Notes under the pieces: model-generated
Database searches by the model: none
Told to the model about the DNA's origin: nothing
The model's input: only the letters and a program-made list of their open reading frames with translations
Assembly: GCA_949316235.1 (NCBI GenBank)
Contig: OX438755.1
Span: 20,421,151-20,485,150, forward strand
Direction: 5' to 3'
DNA length: 64,000 nt
Source: Oegoconia quadripuncta
Taxonomy: Eukaryota > Arthropoda > Insecta > Lepidoptera > Autostichidae
Translations under genes and position numbers: made by a program
Shown: piece by piece, positions 51,071 to 62,072 of the stretch
Numbering within the stretch: position 1 is the first letter of the stretch
Layout of the letters: each line of letters starts with the position of its first letter

Positions 51071-52620
51071 TTTAAGTATAACGCGTCAATTTTTTGCCAT
51101 CATCCAAATTGATTTTCATGAAGTCAAAGAAATCACATAAACTACGAACTAAAAGAATTATACGGAAGTTGCAAATTCGTCTCTGTTTGAACATACTCGT
51201 TATTCAGTAATAGGGAAAATATCAGCCGAAATAACTATAGCCCATATTAGACTAAGTACAGATAAAAAATAATAGTTATTTGCATACATTCTAAACAGAC
51301 ACCGACGTTGACAGGTAAATACTAATCAAATGATTTGCCGATATCTGATAAGGAATCGCGTCACTATCAGTGGCTGGGCCATTGTCTTTCATAGCAAACG
51401 TGTTGTGTTTTACAACGATCTATTTGCGGCTTCAAGCGGCGCTAACAGTCAACTAGTCTAACGTGTTAATACCATTAAGATAAAGTTTGAAATTTTCACC
51501 GTGCGCAGCAATAAGTTTGTGTATATTGCGACATATGTACTTGAGATTTGAAGTGAATTTTGAAGAAATGTTTTTTTCTGTTTTATTCTTAGCAGTGCTA
51601 TGAGATACATACTTGACGGATTGTTTTGGAGATAGGCGACATCTTCAGGTATGTTTACAATAGATTTTTAATATAATTATGAATTGTAAACAACCCCGTT
51701 AGGCTGAAACGGTGTCGTTCTTTTGAGCTGATACTCATTGGTGGGTTTGGGTTATTGGAGTTCAAATTCGAAATTTTAAACTGTCTGATTGATGAACTGA
51801 CGGATCCTTTTTTTTGGCACATTGATTTCCAGATTTCAACTCAGTCGCACCGTTATTCTAATCATTTTTTTACATCTCAATAGTTAATTTTTTAGTTTTA
51901 AGGCCCTTTCGATCCTCTGTACGACCTGTTTCACGCAATAAATAAGTGGGTGTGGTGATCTGTGTTCTGTTTTGACCCTGGCCTGGCCCGCCCCTTCTGT
52001 ATATATCCACCTCGTGACTCGACCCAGCTGGGCATAGGCGGACAGGGAAGGTCACAATGATTATATCACCTAGATAAACTAAATCTTTTAGAACTAAATA
52101 ACTTCTTAATCGAATTCCATCAAACATTTTTAAGAAACAGTTTTCAAATCGTTTCAGCAGTTTTGGCGCTGTAATGCTAGGGGCTCCTCTTTAGCACTCC
52201 GTCGCCGTCACGACCACGCCAACTGCGGCCACTTGTTGCAGTAGGGTCTCCAAGCACCATAGGTAGCAAACCACCACCTCGTCGGCGCCATAATGGACCT
52301 ATGCACCAGTCTACTCGTGCCGTATCCGGCTACGAAAGGACCATGTACAAGTCCCAAAAACCCTCTTCAAAATGAAACTAATGTTTCTGAGGCGAAATTC
52401 CATTTATTCAAAACACTTACGGCAGGTCACGGTTCGGGTCGAACATAACGATACCGCGTTTTAAAAACGGTCAACGACATCTAGCGGTGACGACTGAGAA
52501 CTACATATGTTTGCTTAGTACTAAACACAGACATAGGTTTCAACACCCCTCTTTGACAGCTGGAGCTTGAGGCATTTGAGAAAAGCGGGTGAAATTTAAA
52601 TCGTGTAATTCCTATTTACG
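51071..52620. other. unassigned sequence, 1.5 kb
   Basis: No gene recognised. The 85-aa minus frame at 51870-52127 (YRRGGPGQGQNRTQIT) has no known motif and no second copy. Confidence 0.5.
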
Positions 52621-52795
52621 GGTGACCACTCCTGATTATGAACAACTTTCCACTAGGAACTATTGCCGAAATCATCCGAAAATTGTTGACATCCATACTA
52701 AAGATGGTTTTAGTATGGTTTAGGGGTAATTAAAAATTTTTTCATCGAATTCCATTCCTTGGGTAAAGTTGTTCATAATCAAGAGTGGCGTCACC
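52621..52795. mobile_element. 175-bp MITE
   Basis: Ends GGTGACCACTCCTGATTATG and complement of CATAATCAAGAGTGGCGTCACC, about 30 bp with a few changes. Inner TCCATACTAAAGATGG. Related split copy at 29190-29935. Confidence 0.75.
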
Positions 52796-52839
52796 AGTTA
52801 ATGAGAATTACATGAATTCAAATTTCCAAGCTCATGAGA

Positions 52840-53200
52840 GGAATCCAAACCCAGAAAGCAGGCAGCACTACCCCGCTGTATAGCCAAAGTATTGTCAAAC
52901 CCTTTAGTTAAACGATGCGTTAACCAGCACCTGTATCACGTAAAATCACGGTCGATCTATTTTGTGTTCGGTCGCTAACCGTTGCATTCGATTTTTACAT
53001 TTGGTACCACTGAAGGGTCCTAGAATGATGACGTAACGAGTTACCATAATTACTTCTAGGCTGCTTACGTCTGGGCCCAAATTTAGCGATCGAAGACAAA
53101 CGCAGCTAGAAATTTATGAGCGCCTGCTTCCCATATTCTTTGCATTTTTGCACCGCTTGATGTTTTCTGCTGGGGCGGCAGTGACACACTTTGATACAAT
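52840..53200 (-). pseudogene. decayed LINE C-terminal KRPDG-type domain
   Basis: The minus strand ends with FDNTLAIQRGSAACF, compared with FGQRINLAIQRGNAASL in 60997-61467. Upstream are CAAAGTATT and CTGGGGCGGCAGTG blocks shared with that copy (plus-strand view 53150-53190 and 61235-61255). Reading frame broken by many changes; a foreign stretch may lie between 52930 and 53080. Confidence 0.65.
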
Positions 53201-53925
53201 AAATTACCTTTACCTATAGTCAAGTCAAGATATGCATATTTAGGGGTGTAACTTCCTATAATCTTAAAGGCCCTGGTTTTTTGTACATAGACAGATCTAT
53301 CAGTGATATTGTAAAAAATATTTTCTAACGGATCAGGAGTTTGCTTTAGGTATTTAGTTATAAAACCTACAATAATAAATTAAAGATACTACTGTGCACT
53401 TCATTGCGTTGTAGAAGATGAGATCTCCTAAACTATTTTCTAAAAAAATATAATCAATAGCTACTTTATATTTTCTAAAAATATTTTTTTGAATATTTGC
53501 CTTCAGTGAAACTTTTCATAATTGTAAAGAAGTTATTGCTCGATTTTTTTTTTTTAAATAGTTACAGGGGTTCTAAGTATATTCTCCGACGCACTGTAAT
53601 CTATGTTTTATTACTAAACATGTATATTATAATATAACTAAAGCAAGCTACCGATTTGTTAGAATTTTTTTATTCTATCACTGACAGGTATACTCTATCC
53701 ATGTGCAAAATATCACGGCCTTTAAAATTATAGGAAATTAAAAGTGTATCCTTACTGGCAGGTCTAGACTTCTGTCATGTCTGGTAAATGTCAAGAAGAT
53801 CCGTGAGAGTGTGCTGTAAGCTTTTATAATACTTGAACCGACAAAAATTCTCAAAACAACTGACATCAGTAAGAAGTGGTAGGTGGTAGGTAGTGATGTA
53901 TACATATTTGTATTTGAATATGAGG
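53201..53925. other. unassigned sequence
   Basis: No gene recognised. Confidence 0.45.
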
Positions 53926-53929
53926 TCGA

Positions 53930-54020
53930 TGGATGGATTGTGTGAGGGATGAAATGAACGAAAAGGGCGTGAATGATGAGGTAACGGCTGACAGAGGAGA
54001 TTGAAATAAAAAGATGTACT
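53930..54020 (+). pseudogene. LINE ORF2 C-terminus (RTE-like)
   Basis: RWMDCVRDEMNEKGVNDEVT then ADRGD, a TGA stop and NKKMYYTEL. RWMDCV-DDM---GV---MTADR-EW is the familiar end of an RTE-like LINE; W has become a stop. The long overlapping minus frames at 53738-54110 are its shadows. Confidence 0.8.
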
Positions 54021-54140
54021 ACACCGAACTCTAAGTTGGAAGACCGGGGCAAGAAGATATTTATCACCGGGGTGGTACAACCCATACTGGGTTGGAGACC
54101 TTTGCGCCATATTCGAAGATCGTTTTGAAAAAAAAAATTA

Positions 54141-54210
54141 ACCTACCTATGCCAATACCGTTAATACTGACCTAATATCCTCTATTTCTTTGCTTGCGGT
54201 AAAAAACTCT
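54141..54210 (+). repeat. short repeat H
   Basis: ACCTACCTATGCCAATACCG, ACTGACCTAATATCCTCTAT, GCGGTAAAAAACTC. Confidence 0.75.
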
Positions 54211-54964
54211 TCTTCTTCTAATTTAAGAGCTATCTTGTCGGTGGAGTGACCGCCATTCCTTCTTATTTCTGCCCCTTTCACAAGAAAAAAAATATTCTCT
54301 CGGGTTTTTTGGTTTTTAAGTACCTACTTAAATAATCATTTATCAATTTTGCCCTTTATCCTGGAGGGTATCCGTCGGGAGTCAGATATTATTTTTTATT
54401 TTTCTAAAAAAAACTCATGCGGTATAAAATAATACATACAGACGAACATAGAACCTCCTTCTTTTCGGGATGGTTAAAAATAGAAAGTCGTTAACAAGTC
54501 GCGAGTAATGGACACAACATAAGATTTACGATAACATAATTTTTATCACTGAGCTTAGAAAAGTAACACCTATTTGCAAATTGTCAGCGAAGTTTATCTA
54601 ATTAACACTTTCACTGACCTAAAGATGATCTTAGATTTCATATAAACAACACATATAATTTAATTTCCATACAAAGTCACAACCCGCCTGTGGGTGGACT
54701 GCCGTATCCAAAGGGGCAAGATTGTGACGAGATGTTAAACCTCGACCTCTTTTGTCTTCTATGCGATACTTTGGCTTTTTACTTTTTTCGTTTTTTTTTT
54801 AAATTCGGACATATAAATTGTGTTCTAAAACAGGTAGGAATCGTTTTTGGGAAACTGCTACGACGAGATCATGTAACCCGACCTGTGTTTTTATTCTACC
54901 ATATAATTGTATTTACAGTAAATCTTCAAATAACTATAATGTATGTGTAATAATTACTCTTCTA
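54211..54964. other. unassigned sequence
   Basis: AAAAAAAACTCATGCGGTAT at 54406 is the end of a further repeat H. No gene; the 86-aa frame at 54690 lacks any motif. Confidence 0.45.
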
Positions 54965-54989
54965 TAAATTATATTCTAAAAGTGTAATA

Positions 54990-55330
54990 CAATACAATAC
55001 AAATACACTTTATTGCAATATTGTGCACAACAGAAACGAAAATACAGTTTCAGAAAAGTGGTAAGAATAGTATGTACAATTTGGCGACCTTATCATTAAA
55101 AGCGATCTCTTCCACGCAACCTTTGGGTATAAGGACAGATCTTTACCAAATCGTCGGTCCACCTCGTGGGGGGGCTGCTATAAGCTGCGTCTTCTGGTGC
55201 TACCTACTAAATTTTGTTCTCAATTCCCTTCGAAAATGTATCTCTTACATGTCGTAAGCCCATTTCAGTTCACTCCAGCTTCATCTTCACTAAACATCTC
55301 TTGAGATTAAATAGAAGGAGATGAAAAATT
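54990..55330 (-). mobile_element. LINE 3' end
   Basis: ACAATACAATACAAATACAC and TTTATTGCAATATTGTGCAC are the reverse of an (ATTGT)n tail; GTACAATTTGGCGACCTTAT matches 42290-42310. 3' untranslated only. Confidence 0.6.
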
Positions 55331-55574
55331 GTCTCGTTTTGTTTTGTTTCGTTGAATTTGTAATAATAATTTAAGAATAATTGAATTCACTCGCCCTTTC
55401 GCACATTATGTATTGAAATTTTACCAAATATCTACCTGCATGATACTTTTTGTGTCTAGTTTTTATAGTTTATCACTTGCAGTTGTTTTTGAGCGGATTT
55501 TATATGTACATTTTTTTATTGTTTAATTTTAGTTAATATTTAAATTTTATTCATAGAGTAATAGTAATTAATTC

Positions 55575-55700
55575 CTTGGTGGCAGCAACTACTCTACTTA
55601 GGGGGGGACTGAAAATCAGCAAATCTGCTGAGTCCCTACCTTTTCATCACAGTTTCTCCTACTATATTATCAATTAATTACATGTTAAATTAACTTTATG
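55575..55700 (+). mobile_element. LINE 3' end
   Basis: GGTGGCAGCAACTACTCTAC, GACTGAAAATCAGCAA and TCCCTACCTTTTCATCAC as at 9525-9665. Confidence 0.7.
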
Positions 55701-55935
55701 GTCAATAAATACTTTTTATGTATTTATTAAAAAAGTGATCGTATGATTACTTACGCTTCGTCATTTCGTGTCGATGGCGGGTACCAGTAAACGTGGCAAA
55801 TTTTTTGGAGCCCAGTAATTAGGTACGTGAATAGCATTGTCAGTGGTATTATATGATGATCCTGGGTGATAGCTGAAAATCAGTGCTTGCTCGTCCATTG
55901 AGCATTTTTAATGCACTGAGCTATGACCTTGTTGC

Positions 55936-56331
55936 ATGACTGTTGCACACATGCCCACATATAATGAATCGGCACATATAATGAAACGAGCGGTTCGCGC
56001 GATTTTCAAACTGGGCCCCAGAGTGTCTCTTAGGAATAAATTTAAAGAAATTAATATATTAACATTAGCATCGCAATATATTTACGAAAACTTAATGTAT
56101 GTAAGAAAAAATATAGAATCGTTTAAGAAAAATAGTGATATACATAATGTTAATACCAGATATAAAAATAAACTTGCTGTTCATGCCAGCCGTTTACACA
56201 AAGTCACTAAGTCATTTAAGGGGCAATGTATACGCTTTTATAATAAGGTTCCAGTGGACATTCAAAATTTACCTTTAAATAAATTCAAAACCATCATAAA
56301 ACAGACATTATTTACCAAAGGCTATTTCTGA
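55936..56331 (+). pseudogene. CR1/Jockey-like LINE, ORF2 C-terminal 131 aa
   Basis: MKRAVRAIFKLGPRVSLRNK, LTLASQYIYENLMYVRKN, SDIHNVNTRYKNKLAV, CIRFYNKVPVDIQNLPLNKF, stop 56331. KRA-RAI-KL-PR-S-R--FKE--ILTL-S-YI-E-L-Y, HN-NTR and FYNK-P--I--L----FK is the region after the polymerase palm in these LINEs. 5'-truncated; the polymerase itself is missing. Real start is not the ATG at 55936 but lies in lost sequence. Confidence 0.9.
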
Positions 56332-56590
56332 CTATCTGGATGATAAGCAAGCGTGGACATAGACCGCTCGGCGATATTCAGCCTAATTATACAATATAAT
56401 ATAATTGTAACCCAAATTTATTTAAAAGAGCAATCCTTGAGTTTCTCTGGGTTACTCGTTCTTCTCTGGGGAATCTACTTTGCGAATGAGCAATAATGTC
56501 AATAATTTTAATATTAAGATAAAAAATGTGACGTTTTCAAGTGATAATCTTTATCCTACGAAATAAATATTTTTGACTTTGACTTGACTT
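56332..56590 (+). mobile_element. 3' end of the same LINE
   Basis: GACTATCTGGATGATAAGCA, AGCGTGGACATAGACCGCTC, GAGCAATAATGTCAATAA, TACGAAATAAATATTTTTG and a (ACTTTG)n tail. Same blocks at 62871-63055 and 22888-22990. Confidence 0.88.
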
Positions 56591-57125
56591 TGACAGTAAG
56601 TCTTGAAGGTATTGGGAACATTTTAATTGTTATGGTATATTTGTTTACATATATGTTTGTATTTGTTAAAAATTGTATGTCTGTTGTGGTTTTCATGAAT
56701 GTTTGTTTCCTTATTTGTTAATGTAGTATTTATGTTTCTCTCTTGTATGTGTGCCAGTTTATGCAATAAACTTTTTATCTATCTATCTATATAGGTCTTC
56801 AAACGTGCAAGTGTCTGGGCACGCTGGGTATGTAAGGAGATGGGCCATAGTTTGCGAGGAGGCGCCGCACTCACTGCTCAGGTTTTCCTTGCATCGGTCA
56901 ACCATAGCAAATTCTGGCCAGGGGGAAGTTCCTTTCTCTAGCTAATGTGAAAATAGAAAGGAAGTAATTTTTACAAGGCACCAAATTCGTTTCAAGAGGT
57001 TAATAATCTCTGTGAAATGAATACTAAATGATAAGGGAGTTACTCATATAAGGACATTGTCAAAGATATGCAAGGCAAACGGGCGATAGCGATGAAGGGA
57101 CGGTCGACCTACCACACAGTAGATA
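56591..57125. other. LINE tail and unassigned
   Basis: GCAATAAACTTTTTATCTAT with (ATCT)n at 56763-56791 is another LINE 3' end. Rest not recognised. Confidence 0.5.
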
Positions 57126-57265
57126 TCAACCTTTTTTTTTTTTTTATATAAGAGAGCGGCAAACGAGCATGCGGGTCACCTGATGGAAAGTAATCACCGC
57201 CGCCCATGGACACCAAAAGTGTCACAGATGCGTTGCCGGCCTTTGAGGAAGGTGTAGGCTCGTTT
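57126..57265 (-). mobile_element. LINE 3' end
   Basis: T-run, AGAGAGCGGCAAACGAGCAT, GCGGGTCACCTGATGGAAAG, GTCACAGATGCGTTGCCGGC, AAGGTGTAGGCTCGTTT; as at 29070-29190. Confidence 0.8.
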
Positions 57266-57349
57266 ATTGTACCTATAGGTACCTATACCTGTAGGTACCT
57301 ATGACAAGAACACGTCGGGGTAGCCTGAAACTGTAGCAAAAAACATTCC

Positions 57350-57425
57350 TAAAAAGACTGGATGTTTAACCCACATATTATTATGGCTCAGAAACGTAGA
57401 CGTGGACAAAAAGACTCTCAGCACA
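57350..57425 (+). pseudogene. LINE ORF2 fragment (RTE-like)
   Basis: TYYYGSETxTWTKRLSAHQ, with TAG where W is expected. YGSE-W-WTK is a common LINE motif. Confidence 0.55.
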
Positions 57426-57429
57426 TCAA

Positions 57430-57560
57430 ATATAAATAAAGTCAAAGTCAAAATATTTTATTTCATAGGATAAAATTATCACTTTGAAACGTCACAAATT
57501 ACGCTTAAATTTACTGCTCGTTCACAAAGCTGAACCCCAGAGAAGAACGAGCAAGAAACT
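57430..57560 (-). mobile_element. LINE 3' end
   Basis: AAGTCAAAGTCAAAATATTT is the reverse of a (TTTGACT)n tail; AGGATAAAATTATCACTTTG and CCAGAGAAGAACGAGCAAG follow. Confidence 0.75.
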
Positions 57561-58758
57561 CAAGGGTTGCACTTTTAAATATGGGTTATTGTGTGTGTCT
57601 GCTCCACTGAGCCACCGACGCTCCTGTATCCTAGTACAATAAAATTAAAAGATTCCGACGAGTTGAGAACCTCCTCCTTTTTTTAAAGTCGGTTGAAAAT
57701 CTGGCGGCGGCGCAGGCAGACGGCTAGGAAAGATAACCATCTAAGATATTATTAGCGTGAGACCATTACCTTTACCATAAGGAATTTATTAGATAGGTAA
57801 TGAGATACCAATAATAAATGTATCAGTTAATGAATCAGTCATTCATGGAAATTGAAGATAAGACCAAAATTTTATGGCTTAATACCTTAAATATAATAAA
57901 CAAAGAGCACTAAAAGTGCGCAAGTGATTTACCTATCAGAGGTGACTATCATCAACACTTTTACAGCTCTGTTGGGGGATAAACTCCTCACTGGGAGACA
58001 CTATATAATATATTCTCAATTCGGCCTTTTTAATGTTTTTTTTGGTACTTTTCAGAAAGACATCTAAATAATCGTTATTTTTGAAGTACTATTTATGGTA
58101 CTTGTATATTTCGGTGGCACCATTTTTTTGAATACAAATTATAATCATAGTTAAAACAGTCTCTGCTTAGATAAATAAGGATTCCAGCAACCCGTAACGC
58201 CAGAATGCTCACTAAAAATATTGATTAACCCTTAAATTACAGTGGCACTACCTATTTCTTTCCTTTGGGTACAATTTATAACAATTGCAGCACGTTTTTA
58301 ATTCCACTTTGTCTATACAACACCACTACCATTAAAATTAGGCAATAACAGGGGCTCCTACCCAGCCGCATACATGAAATACTTACCGTAACGAAAAAAT
58401 ACTTAGTCGAAATCCTTTCCGTGAGTCCGAGTTGCAACGTACTAAGTAAAAATTTATACAAAACAACCGCTGATTGTTATTCAATTCTAAGTTTGTATAC
58501 GTCGCAAGTCAATCGTATTCATCAACAGCCTTACATGCCCCTACTGTTGGGCCACAGCCTCCTCTCACTGGGGAGGGTCTGGGCGATATTCTACCACGCG
58601 GGCCCAGTTGTCGGATTGGCGGATTTGTGTCTGGCTAGAGACCATCTGACAGTCAGTGTTTTTAAGCCGCCTATAGGCCATCGTTCAATTGAAAATAAAT
58701 GGTCGGCCATTTAACGTGTAAAACACTCGTATATATTAAGTTGTTATTAGTGGTTAAT
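57561..58758. other. unassigned sequence with repeat remnants
   Basis: 57660-57690 has GAGAACCTCCTCCTTTTTTT, the reverse of the GGAGGAGG head; 58548-58715 resembles 29990-30175. No gene recognised. Confidence 0.45.
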
Positions 58759-58835
58759 CATCCAAAGATGACTGCGCCAGACATTGCTTAACTTCTCTAA
58801 TGGAAAACGAATTGCGACTGCGCCACGAGTGAGAG
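58759..58835 (-). mobile_element. 5S rRNA-derived SINE, 5' part
   Basis: Reverse strand: CACTCGTGGCGCAGTCGCAA, TTAGAGAAGTTAAGCAATGT, CTGGCGCAGTCATCTTTGGA. Aligns to the middle of 5S rRNA (GAAGTTAAGCAA, GTCA----TTGGATG). Confidence 0.65.
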
Positions 58836-58894
58836 AGAAGTATTGCTCCTATATCCCATTGAATCGGAAAACTTTTAATGTATACGAAGATGGC

Positions 58895-59172
58895 TAATAA
58901 ATAATAAATAAATATCCTTAGACATACACACAGCGCCATCTAGTTCCACAGTAAGCAACTATAGGCTTGTATTGTGGATACCAGACGGTTGATATACTGC
59001 ATAAATACATATTATTTTTTGTAAATAAATACTTATTATAAAATGAAAACATCCATAACTCGGGTACACATGTCCGTATTCATCACACAAACATATGCCC
59101 CTAGCGGGATTCGAACCCGGAACCTTTTGGTATGGTGGTCAGAGTTGCTAACCACTACACCAAACAGGTCGT
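58895..59172 (-). mobile_element. SINE B, full length
   Basis: Tail (AATA)n at left, head CACCAAACAGGTCGTC at right; TAGCGGGATTCGAACCCGG is the B-box complement. Confidence 0.93.
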
Positions 59173-59428
59173 CAATGGTACACATGGCTGTCGGAGGATT
59201 GGATCATTGTGTCTCTTCCCGTGGGTGTTGTAAAAGGAGTATAGTAGACCACTGAAGGGCAGCAGCGTCGTTGGTTCGAGCTCCCAACAAATCTGCGATA
59301 GCCAACCTGCTTGCCCAGGGTGGCGGTTAGGGCTCCTTCCATGGAAAGCCATGGAATGAATCACAAATTGCGATTTCGTGCTGAGTGAATGCCTCTTTGC
59401 CACCACCACTTCCTATTGCCTTAATTTT

Positions 59429-59650
59429 AATTTGAAACTTCAAACTTCAAGCATTTATATCAACGTAAGATACATGATATGATTTGGCCAATGTCAATTT
59501 AAATCTACTGGAAATAAAAAAGGTTAATTTCATTTATTTGTCAGTCGGTATGTCCAAGCTACTACCGCTTCGGAAAGGGAAATCATCTGTGGGAAAAGAA
59601 GCGGCGCAAGAAACTCACAGGATCATTGTTGTCCTTTTTTTTTAAATAAA
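59429..59650 (-). mobile_element. LINE 3' end
   Basis: AACTTCAAACTTCAAGCATT, GTAAGATACATGATATGATT, TGTCCAAGCTACTACCGCTT, AGCGGCGCAAGAAACTCACA. Matches 7371-7560. Confidence 0.75.
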
Positions 59651-59901
59651 GTATACAACTAATACAATTTTATAATTTTGGGGAACTGGTTGAAGTACAC
59701 CAAGCGTGTTCGTCATTCAGGCAGTCACCAATTTTATAATAACCATTTTTTGCTAATGTTATTTTCACATGATCTTTAAATTATTTATCAGAGAATACAA
59801 GATACAATTAGATTACGAATATAGCTTGTGCTATATTAGTAGACATTGAAATCTTTTTCTTTCTTTCATTCTGCTCAGCAAATTTCAGGTCACGACAATA
59901 A

Positions 59902-60206
59902 ACCGCCTCCGGGGCTCAATGTAAACAACATTGGGTTTACGATTCGGAGGTCGCGGGTTCGATCCTCAGCCGGGGTACAGGTTGGTGGTAGGGCATTTTA
60001 AATGTCCACCTTAGCTTATCTAAATCTGCCGCCAAGCAGTAATGTTATTAGCATTGTTGTGTTCCGGTTGTCAGAGAAAAGATAGCCAGTCCCCCAAATG
60101 TGTTGGGGTTTCCGGGTCAGTACGCTTCCATCTTCGACCTCTTCTTCACTCAACATCAGGTGTGATTGAGGTCAAGTACGAACCCGTCGGCAATAAAAAA
60201 AAAAAA
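59902..60206 (+). mobile_element. SINE A
   Basis: Head CCGCCTCCGGGGCTCAATG, tail AATAAAAAAAAAAAA; loses about 40 bp around GGTGGTAGGGC-CACC. Confidence 0.92.
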
Positions 60207-60261
60207 CTTCTATTGTGTTTCTGTTTACCCGACATACCCAAAAATAGGGTTATGTTATTCG

Positions 60262-60303
60262 ATTGTATGTATGTATGTAGATTTCTATGTTCTATAGCCT
60301 AAA
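60262..60303 (+). repeat. repeat F fragment
   Basis: TTGTATGTATGTATGTAGAT, TTCTATGTTCTATAGCCTAA. Confidence 0.6.
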
Positions 60304-60346
60304 AGGCTCGAATCGAATCGAGAATTAGCGATTATAAAATATGCTA

Positions 60347-60404
60347 CAAAATGTAATGTAATGTAATGTAAATGTAATGTAATGTAATGTAATGTAATGT
60401 AAAT
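60347..60404 (+). repeat. (ATGTA)n microsatellite
   Basis: About ten ATGTA units with two ATGTAA interruptions. Confidence 0.95.
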
Positions 60405-60609
60405 ATAAAAATATATATGTATAGCGATTATCAGTTTTTATAAATATTTGAAATTTTCGTAAATAACTGTAATTAAAGCTATTTATATATTTATATAATA
60501 TAAACGTACGTTAGTATATTTATAAACAACTTTTAGGCTTTCCGAGTACAGGTCGCAACAATATATGTTGTATTTAAAAATATATCTTAGTTTATCCATT
60601 GTTGGCGAA

Positions 60610-60660
60610 ATCAAATCAAATCAAAAAATATTTTTTTCGTAGGATAGGATAAACTTTTGA
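60610..60660 (-). mobile_element. LINE 3' tail
   Basis: AATCAAATCAAATCAAAAAA and TTTTTTTCGTAGGATAGGAT, the reverse of the TACGAAATAAA...TTTGATTTGA ends. Confidence 0.65.
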
Positions 60661-60692
60661 CATTATTTTTGATAATTATATATTTTTATTAA

Positions 60693-60882
60693 TTTTTTTT
60701 TTTTATGCATAACGGGTTGGTACTTGACCTCAATCACACCTGATGTTAAGTGAAGATGAGGTCGAATATGGAAGCGTACTGACCCGGAAACCCCAACACA
60801 TTTGGGGGACTGGCTATCTTATCTCTGACAACCGGAACACAACAATGCTATTACCATTGCTGCTTGGCGGCAGATTTAGATA
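60693..60882 (-). mobile_element. SINE A, 3' half
   Basis: T-run, ATGCATAACGGGTTGG to GCGGCAGATTTAGATAA; head absent, replaced by the following LINE 3' end. Confidence 0.88.
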
Positions 60883-60884
60883 AT

Positions 60885-61500
60885 TTTATTTACAACATAT
60901 ACAGCATTACATTAATTATTATTTAATTAATTTAATAACAATACTTATAAACAATAATTATACAATTTATTATAAAAAAAAATCACAACTAAAAAACTAG
61001 CCCCAAGTCTCTGGTGGTGGAAGGCTGGCCGCGTTGCCTCGCTGTATAGCAAGGTTGATTCTTTGACCAAAGTATTGGCCAGCCCTCCGATCGTGGGATG
61101 CATCAACCAGACGCTCAGATAACTCCCTAAAAAGAGTGTGAGCACCCGGTCCCCACGGCCCAAGCGTTTCTACACCAAACGGCGCAAATAGGTGATCTCC
61201 ACTGAGACCGGCATATTTGCGCCGTTTAACGCTTTCTGCCGAGGCGGCAGCGGAACCAGCTGTACCGCTTGTACTTGGAAGATGGGAAGGAGCAAGGGTA
61301 TCGACGCAGGTTGCACCCCTAACCGTTGGACGGACGGAAAGGCCGTCCCAATTTCCAAGGCATGAGCGTATACCGTCCGGCCTTTTGCCGTCATCCCTCG
61401 CCAGTCCATTAGGTTCCAAGATTGCGGGGGACCCAGTCGTGGAAAACGCCCAGCGCTCCTGCAGCAAATAATAAAAATAAATGGTAATCCTAAATACATA
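60885..61500 (-). mobile_element. LINE fragment carrying the KRPDG domain
   Basis: Minus orientation: coding 61467-60997, then a 110-bp AT-rich 3' region ending GTTGTAAATAAAATT at 60885. 5'-truncated near 61490. Confidence 0.75.
60997..61467 (-). CDS. C-terminal domain of a LINE polyprotein (KRPDG / DATCVDT type)
   Basis: 156 aa, open but truncated at its N-terminus; translation really continues upstream (YFYYLLQERWAF). Motifs in order: SPAILEPNGLARDDGKRPDG (13-32), DATCVDT replaced by [14 protein letters not shown] (51-64), GSAAASAESVKRRKYAGLSG (71-90), FAPFGVETLGPWGPGAHTLF (94-113), GQYFGQRINLAIQRGNAASL (129-148). I recall this module at the end of reverse-transcriptase proteins of insects, cnidarians and sponges. 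RPDG followed by W-D-x-T, seen as WDVTCVDT in 40474-40876, would fit a PD-(D/E)xK nuclease-like core, but that is inference. The W-D has become RG here, so this copy may be inactive. Confidence 0.7.
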   Translation of the reverse strand: MLQERWAFSTTGSPAILEPNGLARDDGKRPDGIRSCLGNWDGLSVRPTVRGATCVDTLAPSHLPSTSGTAGSAAASAESVKRRKYAGLSGDHLFAPFGVETLGPWGPGAHTLFRELSERLVDASHDRRAGQYFGQRINLAIQRGNAASLPPPETWG

Positions 61501-61990
61501 AAAATAAAATAGACCAGCGACTTCCTAAACTATATAAGAGTGCAAAAATTGCCCTTATATCCAAAATCGTGATGGTAAGCCGATAACGCCTCCACAGTAC
61601 GCTTTCAGTTTACAGGTAGCACATTACCTAATGAGGTTTACACAGATTCCAAACTAACAAGATGCGACGATTATTATTTTATCTTATCATCACACGTTCT
61701 GTTATCTAAGTCTGTAGTTTCTCGGTTACACTGAACGAGATGGCAGTCGTAGTATTGTCAAAGTAATGTGTCTGTAACAACCGACTGGCGTTCAAATTCA
61801 GGTACGTTAGCTATCTTGATCATAAACTCGTTAAAACATGATTTAGAATTATGATTTGCTTTATGTACGCGTATTCGTTGATTGTTTTTGAGATAAGATG
61901 GTGAATGGCGTATTGGAATGTTTGTACAATTTGAGTCATTGACGTCTCTTTGTGTATCGCTATCATTGCCCGTTACAAAGTAACATAACC
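61501..61990. other. unassigned sequence
   Basis: No gene recognised. Confidence 0.45.
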
Positions 61991-62072
61991 AAACTACCTA
62001 TGCCAATAACTTCTATACTTACCTAATGTGCCCTAGTTTTTTCCCTTACGATAAAAATACTCACAGGTATTA
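61991..62072 (+). repeat. short repeat H
   Basis: AAACTACCTATGCCAATAAC, ACTTACCTAATGTGCCCTAG, AAAATACTCACAGGTAT. Confidence 0.78.

Noticed and set aside
50644..51075. 143-aa protein of GAGFVSCSVI repeats
   Set aside because: Explained by a stop-free 30-bp minisatellite that is open on both strands; no conserved flanking domain.
53738..54110. 111- and 115-aa minus frames
   Set aside because: They overlap each other and lie opposite a recognisable RTE-like fragment on the plus strand (RWMDCVRDEMNEKG).
61170..61499. 109-aa minus and 84-aa plus frames
   Set aside because: Alternative frames of the LINE KRPDG-domain fragment, which has the conserved frame.
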